DNA of 64,000 bases from an uncultured Lachnospiraceae bacterium (GTDB taxonomy: Bacteria; Bacillota; Clostridia; Lachnospirales; Lachnospiraceae): contig CAJUTC010000008.1 in NCBI GenBank assembly GCA_910589195.1, positions 34,600-98,599 of the forward strand, in the 5' to 3' direction. Positions 59,893 through 64,000 of this stretch are shown in pieces; position 1 is the first letter of the stretch, and every line of letters begins with the position of its first letter. The position numbers and the translations under genes are program-made. The notes under the pieces were generated by a model. The model did not search any database. It saw only the letters and a program-made list of their open reading frames with translations, and had not been told where the DNA came from.

Positions 59893-60609
59893 ATGGGATA
59901 TGGCGGATATGGTTATTATGGGTTTGACTGGACTTATATTCTGGTCTTAATTGGCGTGATAATTTCCATGGCAGCTTCAGCTAAGGTAAACGGAACTTTT
60001 AACCGGTATTCCAGCACCTGGTCCGCAAGCGGCATGACAGGGGCAGAAGTAGCCAGGAGGATTTTGCAGGCACAGGGAATCTATGATGTAACCGTGCGCC
60101 AGGTTCCGGGAAATTTAACGGATCATTATGATCCCCGTTCGAAAACAGTAAATTTATCCCAATCCGTATATGGATCTACTTCCATTTCGGCCATTGGGGT
60201 CGCGGCTCATGAATGCGGGCATGTGATCCAGGATGCCACTTCCTACGCCCCATTAAAGATCCGGGCAGCGTTGGTTCCGGTTGCTAATTTCGGAAGTTAT
60301 CTGTCCTGGCCCATGATATTAATCGGCGTAATGATCGGCGGCCTTGGATCCCCTATCGTAGAAATCGGGATTCTGCTGTTTAGCCTGGCCGTACTGTTTC
60401 AATTAGTAACGCTTCCGGTAGAATTTAACGCTTCTTCCAGGGCATTACGAATTCTTGGCGACAGCCGCATCTTAGCCCAGTCAGAAGTTTCAAAAGCCCG
60501 GAATGTGTTAAGCGCCGCGGCGTTAACCTATGTGGCTGCCGCTGCGGCATCCATTTTACAGCTTCTCAGGCTGGTAATTTTATTTGGAGGGCGCAGGCGG
60601 AATGACTGA
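59893..60609 (+). CDS. Membrane zinc metallopeptidase (YugP family)
   Basis: This 238-residue membrane protein has a first helix at about 12-30, a catalytic HECGH zinc motif at about residue 110 (GVAAHECGHVIQDA), and two to three helices in the C-terminal half (about 130-190 and 210-232). This is the YugP/COG2738 group, whose substrates are not known. In Firmicutes it is very often found between fmt and rsmB, as here. ATG 59893 is two bases after the fmt stop and has AAGGAG upstream. It overlaps rsmB by 8 bp. Confidence 0.9.
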   Translation: MGYGGYGYYGFDWTYILVLIGVIISMAASAKVNGTFNRYSSTWSASGMTGAEVARRILQAQGIYDVTVRQVPGNLTDHYDPRSKTVNLSQSVYGSTSISAIGVAAHECGHVIQDATSYAPLKIRAALVPVANFGSYLSWPMILIGVMIGGLGSPIVEIGILLFSLAVLFQLVTLPVEFNASSRALRILGDSRILAQSEVSKARNVLSAAALTYVAAAAASILQLLRLVILFGGRRRND

Positions 60610-61954
60610 TACAGGAAACATACGGGAACTGGTTCTTGATAGCTTAATTGAAATTTTAGAAAAAGGAAGCTACAGCCATGTAATCCTGAGCCAGGCTCTG
60701 GGAAAGTACCAGTATCTTTCGAAACAAGACAGAGGGTTTGTTACCAGGGTTACAGAAGGGGTATTGGAATATCAAATTCAAATTGACTGGATGCTAAACC
60801 ACTATTCCTCCATAAAAGTGGAAAAGATGAAACCAGTGATCCGTACAATCTTAAGGATGTCTGTGTACCAGATCGTATATATGGATCGGATTCCGGATTC
60901 TGCCGCCTGCAATGAAGGGGTAAAGCTGGCCATAAAGAGGAAATTTGTGGGTCTAAAAGGGTTTGTGAACGGGACTCTGAGAAGGATTTCCAGGGAAAAG
61001 GAAAACCTTTTGAAGGAGCTTTCGGATCCTGCGTTTCCCTGGCCCTGGATCCGCTATTCTGTTCCGGAATGGCTGTATGATATGTGGAAAGAAGAGCTGG
61101 GGCAGGAGCAGACAGATCGGATTCTGTCTGCCTTTTTGCGGGAAGCGCCTACCACAGTGCGCTGCAATCTGAGCCTAGCTTCTAAAAGTGAAATTTTAGA
61201 CAGTTTATCGGCGCAGGTAGCCCAAGTATCCCAATCCCCCTATTCTGAAAAAGTATTGCTGCTTTCAGGCTATGATCATCTTGAGGGACTGGAAGCTTTT
61301 TTAAAAGGTTGGATTCAGGTACAGGATCTTAGCTCTGTTTTTGCAGGGGAGGCAGCCCGTCCAAAAAAGGGAAGCTATATTTTAGATGTTTGCGCAGCCC
61401 CTGGCGGAAAAAGCCTCCATATGGCAGATATGCTTGCGGGAACCGGAATGGTAGAGGCAAGGGATATCAGCCAGGCAAAAGCAGCACTGATTGAAGAAAA
61501 CCGTGACCGTGCCGGTTTTTCTAATGTTTGTGTAAATGTGTGGAACGCCCTGGAGCCAGATCCGGGATCGATAGAGAAGGCAGATATCCTTCTTGCTGAT
61601 CTGCCTTGTTCTGGCCTGGGGATAATCGGGAAAAAGCCAGATATTAAGCTGCATATGTGTCCGGAAAAGCTGGAAACGTTAAGAAAGCTGCAGAGGGAAA
61701 TTCTCTCTGTGGTATGGCAGTATGTGAAGCCAGGCGGAATTTTGGTTTACAGTACCTGTACCATTCATAAAGGGGAAAACCAGGAAAATACAGAATGGTT
61801 TTTAAAGAACTTTCCTTTTGAACCGGTGGATCTTACCGGACAATTGGGAGATAGGATTCAGGAATTGTCACAAAAGGAAGGGCAGATACAGTTTTTGCCC
61901 GGAACGTATCCTTGTGACGGTTTTTATATGGCAGTACTGAAGCGGAAGATATAG
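60602..61954 (+). CDS. rsmB: 16S rRNA m5C967 methyltransferase RsmB
   Basis: This 450-residue SAM-dependent enzyme methylates C967 (E. coli numbering) of 16S rRNA. An N-terminal NusB-like RNA-binding domain (about 1-140) precedes the Rossmann methyltransferase. The SAM loop is DVCAAPGGKSLHMA, and the two cysteines of the mechanism are in DLPCSGLG and YSTCTIHKGENQ. ATG 60602 overlaps the peptidase gene; an upstream TTG at 60584 is in frame but would give an untypical start. The C-terminal PCDGFYMAVLKR is the standard ending. Confidence 0.95.
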   Translation: MTDTGNIRELVLDSLIEILEKGSYSHVILSQALGKYQYLSKQDRGFVTRVTEGVLEYQIQIDWMLNHYSSIKVEKMKPVIRTILRMSVYQIVYMDRIPDSAACNEGVKLAIKRKFVGLKGFVNGTLRRISREKENLLKELSDPAFPWPWIRYSVPEWLYDMWKEELGQEQTDRILSAFLREAPTTVRCNLSLASKSEILDSLSAQVAQVSQSPYSEKVLLLSGYDHLEGLEAFLKGWIQVQDLSSVFAGEAARPKKGSYILDVCAAPGGKSLHMADMLAGTGMVEARDISQAKAALIEENRDRAGFSNVCVNVWNALEPDPGSIEKADILLADLPCSGLGIIGKKPDIKLHMCPEKLETLRKLQREILSVVWQYVKPGGILVYSTCTIHKGENQENTEWFLKNFPFEPVDLTGQLGDRIQELSQKEGQIQFLPGTYPCDGFYMAVLKRKI

Positions 61955-62061
61955 GAAATGGCAAATCAAGCTGCCTTTCTAAATTACCTTGGGAAGGATA
62001 CAGCCATATTATAGTGGAATTGTAAGAAGAGAATGGCTGTGCCTGAAAGAAAAGGGGAAAT

Positions 62062-63102
62062 ATGGAAAAGATTGATATAAAATCACTGACAATAGAGGAG
62101 ATGACGGAAGAATTCGCTTCTATGGGGCATCCGGCATTTCGGGCCAGGCAGGTTTATCAGTGGCTTCATGAAAAATTAGCGGCTCGTTTTGAGGAAATGA
62201 CCAATATTTCAAAGGAAATGCAGAAGAAACTGTCAGAGCGTTATTACCTGATATCCTTAAAGACTGTGGATATCCGGATTTCGAAGATTGACGGAACCCG
62301 AAAATACTTGTTTGCGCTGGAAGATGGAAATATTATTGAAAGTGTCTGGATGAAGTACAAACATGGCAATTCCGTATGTATTTCTTCTCAGGCCGGATGC
62401 CGGATGGGGTGCCGGTTTTGTGCTTCAACTTTAGACGGCCTGGCAAGGAATCTTCTTCCATCTGAAATGCTGGATCAAATTTATCAGATCCAAAAAGAAA
62501 CAGGGGAGCGGGTTTCAAATGTGGTGGTGATGGGTTCCGGGGAGCCTTTGGATAATTATGATAATCTGGTTCAGTTTATCCGCCTTTTAAGCAGTGAGGG
62601 CGGACTCCATATCAGCCAGCGGAATATTACGGTTTCAACATGCGGGATTGTACCAGGGATCCGGCGCCTGGCCAAGGAAGGCCTTACCATAACCCTTGCC
62701 CTGTCCCTCCATGCGCCAAATGACAGGGTAAGGGAAAACCTGATGCCCATCGCGAAAACCTACAAGCTGGCGGAAGTGCTGGATGCCTGCCATGAGTATT
62801 TTGTCCAAACCGGGCGGCGCCTTACGTTCGAATACAGCCTGGTAAAAGGGGTAAATGATACTCCAAGGGAAGCCAAAGACCTTGGAACTTTGCTGAAAGG
62901 CCAGCAGGGCCATGTAAATCTGATTCCAGTAAATCCCATTAAGGAGCGAAACTTTAAGCAGTCGGATCAAGCTTCCATTCAGACATTTAAAATTTTACTT
63001 GAAAAAACAGGAATAAATGTTACTATTAGAAGAGAGATGGGCCGTGATATTAACGGGGCATGCGGTCAACTTAGAAAGAGTTTTTTAGAATCACAAAATT
63101 AG
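62062..63102 (+). CDS. rlmN: 23S rRNA/tRNA adenine-C2 methyltransferase RlmN
   Basis: This 346-residue radical-SAM enzyme methylates C2 of A2503 in 23S rRNA and of A37 in some tRNAs. The Fe-S motif is CRMGCRFCAS (about residue 113), followed by SEMLDQIYQIQ and VVMGSGEPLDNYDN. The second catalytic cysteine is in DINGACGQL near the C-terminus. All RlmN residues are present, which argues against the Cfr resistance enzyme. ATG 62062 follows AAAGGGGAAA. It belongs to the rsmB-rlmN-phosphatase-kinase order usual in Firmicutes. Confidence 0.96.
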   Translation: MEKIDIKSLTIEEMTEEFASMGHPAFRARQVYQWLHEKLAARFEEMTNISKEMQKKLSERYYLISLKTVDIRISKIDGTRKYLFALEDGNIIESVWMKYKHGNSVCISSQAGCRMGCRFCASTLDGLARNLLPSEMLDQIYQIQKETGERVSNVVVMGSGEPLDNYDNLVQFIRLLSSEGGLHISQRNITVSTCGIVPGIRRLAKEGLTITLALSLHAPNDRVRENLMPIAKTYKLAEVLDACHEYFVQTGRRLTFEYSLVKGVNDTPREAKDLGTLLKGQQGHVNLIPVNPIKERNFKQSDQASIQTFKILLEKTGINVTIRREMGRDINGACGQLRKSFLESQN

Positions 63103-63190
63103 CTGGCAAGGGGCAGTCCCCAAATGCGCCGGCAGATTTGGATGATTTTCTTTTCGATCATAAACACATCCATCAGGAAGGGGTGATTCG

Positions 63191-63937
63191 GTGCAGGCAG
63201 TTGGAAGGACGGATCAAGGTATGGTCCGCCATATCAACCAGGATTCAATCTTTATTTCGACCACGCCGGTAGGCCCTTTACCCAGTCTTTTTTTAGTAGC
63301 GGACGGAATGGGAGGGCACAATGCAGGAGATTTTGCTTCTAAGTTCCTGGTTGAGCATTTGATTGGGCATTTGAAAGGGCAGCCTTTACAGACGCCGGAG
63401 ATCAGAGCGCTTCAGGATAGCATTCATACAGTGAATCAAATGCTGTATGAAAAATCATTGGAAGATATAGGGTTCCAGGGCATGGGAACCACGTTAGTGG
63501 CTGCGGTTTTTAGCGGCGGAAAGCTTTATGTAGCCAACATAGGGGACAGCCGCCTCTATGTGGTTGGGAAAGAAATTCGGCAGATTACCAAAGATCATTC
63601 TTATGTGGAAGAGATGGTTGCCTTAGGGCGGATGAACCGCGGAAGTGAAGACTATAAGCGGAACAAAAATATTATTACAAGGGCAGTGGGAACTGCCGTG
63701 GCAGTACAGATTGATTTTTTTGAAGTGAGTCTGAAAAAGGGTGAGCAGTTTTTACTTTGCTCAGATGGCCTCCCCAATATGGTGGAGGAAAAATCCATAT
63801 ATAAAATTGTGAAAAATGCTCCGTCACTGGAAGTGGCAGTCCGGATCTTAGTAGACCGGGCGAATAACAGCGGCGGGTTCGATAATATATCGGTCATATT
63901 GGTTAACCCATGGGAAAGTGGGGTGAGGCCATGTTAA
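63191..63937 (+). CDS. prpC: PP2C-family Ser/Thr protein phosphatase (Stp/PrpC)
   Basis: This 248-residue metal-dependent phosphatase reverses phosphorylation by the kinase encoded next. The metal-binding motifs are intact: RTDQGMVRHINQDS, VADGMGGHNAGD, GMGTTLVAAV, NIGDSRLY, LLCSDGL and GGFDNISVIL. GTG 63191 is supported by GGAAGGGGTG six bases upstream and gives the usual short opening. Its stop overlaps the kinase start by seven bases. The pair monitors growth and cell-wall state in Firmicutes. Confidence 0.95.
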   Translation: MQAVGRTDQGMVRHINQDSIFISTTPVGPLPSLFLVADGMGGHNAGDFASKFLVEHLIGHLKGQPLQTPEIRALQDSIHTVNQMLYEKSLEDIGFQGMGTTLVAAVFSGGKLYVANIGDSRLYVVGKEIRQITKDHSYVEEMVALGRMNRGSEDYKRNKNIITRAVGTAVAVQIDFFEVSLKKGEQFLLCSDGLPNMVEEKSIYKIVKNAPSLEVAVRILVDRANNSGGFDNISVILVNPWESGVRPC

Positions 63938-64000
63938 GACCAGGGATGTATCTTCAGGAACGATATGAAATTATAGAACAGATTGGAACAGGGGGAATGG
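63931..64000 (+). CDS. prkC: PrkC-type Ser/Thr protein kinase (N-terminal fragment)
   Basis: Only 23 codons are inside the window. From ATG 63931 they read MLRPGMYLQERYEII, then EQIGTGGM, the start of a Hanks-type kinase with its glycine-rich ATP loop. The overlap with the PP2C gene and the order after rlmN make PrkC (with C-terminal PASTA repeats) the expected product; those repeats are not visible here. The start is an ATG within the phosphatase 3' end. Confidence 0.85.
   Translation, partial: MLRPGMYLQERYEIIEQIGTGGM

Noticed and set aside
1..64000. CRISPR arrays, tRNA/rRNA genes, insertion sequences or prophage
   Set aside because: No regularly spaced repeats, no cloverleaf or rRNA-like sequence and no transposase, integrase or phage structural genes were seen on reading both strands.

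Overview
The window looks like a chromosomal segment of an anaerobic, low-to-moderate G+C Firmicute, most likely a Lachnospiraceae (Hungatella/Enterocloster/Lachnoclostridium-type Clostridia). The reasons are strong AGGAGG-type ribosome binding sites, frequent GTG starts, a single-chain pyruvate:ferredoxin oxidoreductase, formate-tetrahydrofolate ligase, a fused Na/Pi transporter-PhoU protein, and the clostridial order priA-def-fmt-zinc peptidase-rsmB-rlmN-PP2C-PrkC kinase. This assignment is by gene content and style, not by a search. No rRNA, tRNA, CRISPR array, insertion sequence or prophage was seen. Nearly all genes are on the + strand.

Layout. 1-2008: two tandem LeuD/aconitase-swivel-type dehydratase small subunits (the first cut by the window edge) and an AbrB-family membrane protein. 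2396-6740: a VanW-domain envelope protein and an orphan hybrid sensor kinase. 6874-10410: pyruvate:ferredoxin oxidoreductase behind a strong promoter. 10539-16179: a MATE exporter, a YtrA-type GntR regulator with an ABC ATPase and permease, and a convergent small membrane protein. 16655-19441: an IlvD/Edd-family dehydratase (probably for sugar acids) facing an AraC regulator. 19811-26990: a secreted protein of unknown role, a GH13 glucosidase, an O-acetylhomoserine sulfhydrylase-type enzyme, cardiolipin synthase and a patatin-like lipase. 27315-32351: an SLH-domain protein followed by a MacA/MacB-type ABC efflux system. 32364-32690: decayed remnants of a DinJ-YafQ toxin-antitoxin pair. 32932-33933: an M19 dipeptidase. 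34034-38046: a phosphate operon (PHO-box promoter, Na/Pi-PhoU transporter, PhoB-like regulator, PhoR-like kinase). 38073-41249: a TrpXYZ-type ABC importer with a structured leader and an intercistronic hairpin. 41400-47797: an SH3/NlpC-P60 hydrolase, citrate synthase with isocitrate dehydrogenase, an unknown 418-residue protein and a ClpP-like protease. 47989-64000: a housekeeping block with FtsK/SpoIIIE, Fhs, MurE, MurF, PriA, Def, Fmt, a membrane zinc peptidase, RsmB, RlmN, a PP2C phosphatase and the start of a PrkC-type kinase.

How it fits together. Pyruvate is oxidised to acetyl-CoA by PFOR. Citrate synthase and isocitrate dehydrogenase form the two ends of a route to 2-oxoglutarate; no aconitase is next to them. 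Fhs supplies formyl-THF, which Fmt uses to make formyl-Met-tRNA, and Def later removes the formyl group. MurE, MurF, the NlpC/P60 enzyme, the VanW protein and the PrkC/PP2C pair belong to envelope growth. The phosphate block looks like a self-contained sensing and uptake unit driven by its own PHO box.

Most of the window is ordinary core genome. The less ordinary items are the 11-bp-periodic PHO box, the decayed dinJ-yafQ locus, a 33-bp dispersed palindromic repeat (two copies), an altered SSGR motif in both LeuD-like proteins, the doubled operator/hairpin upstream of the GntR-ABC operon, 10-bp tandem repeats inside the AraC gene, and structured leaders before the ABC importer and PFOR genes. 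I did not find a convincing wholly new multi-gene system.
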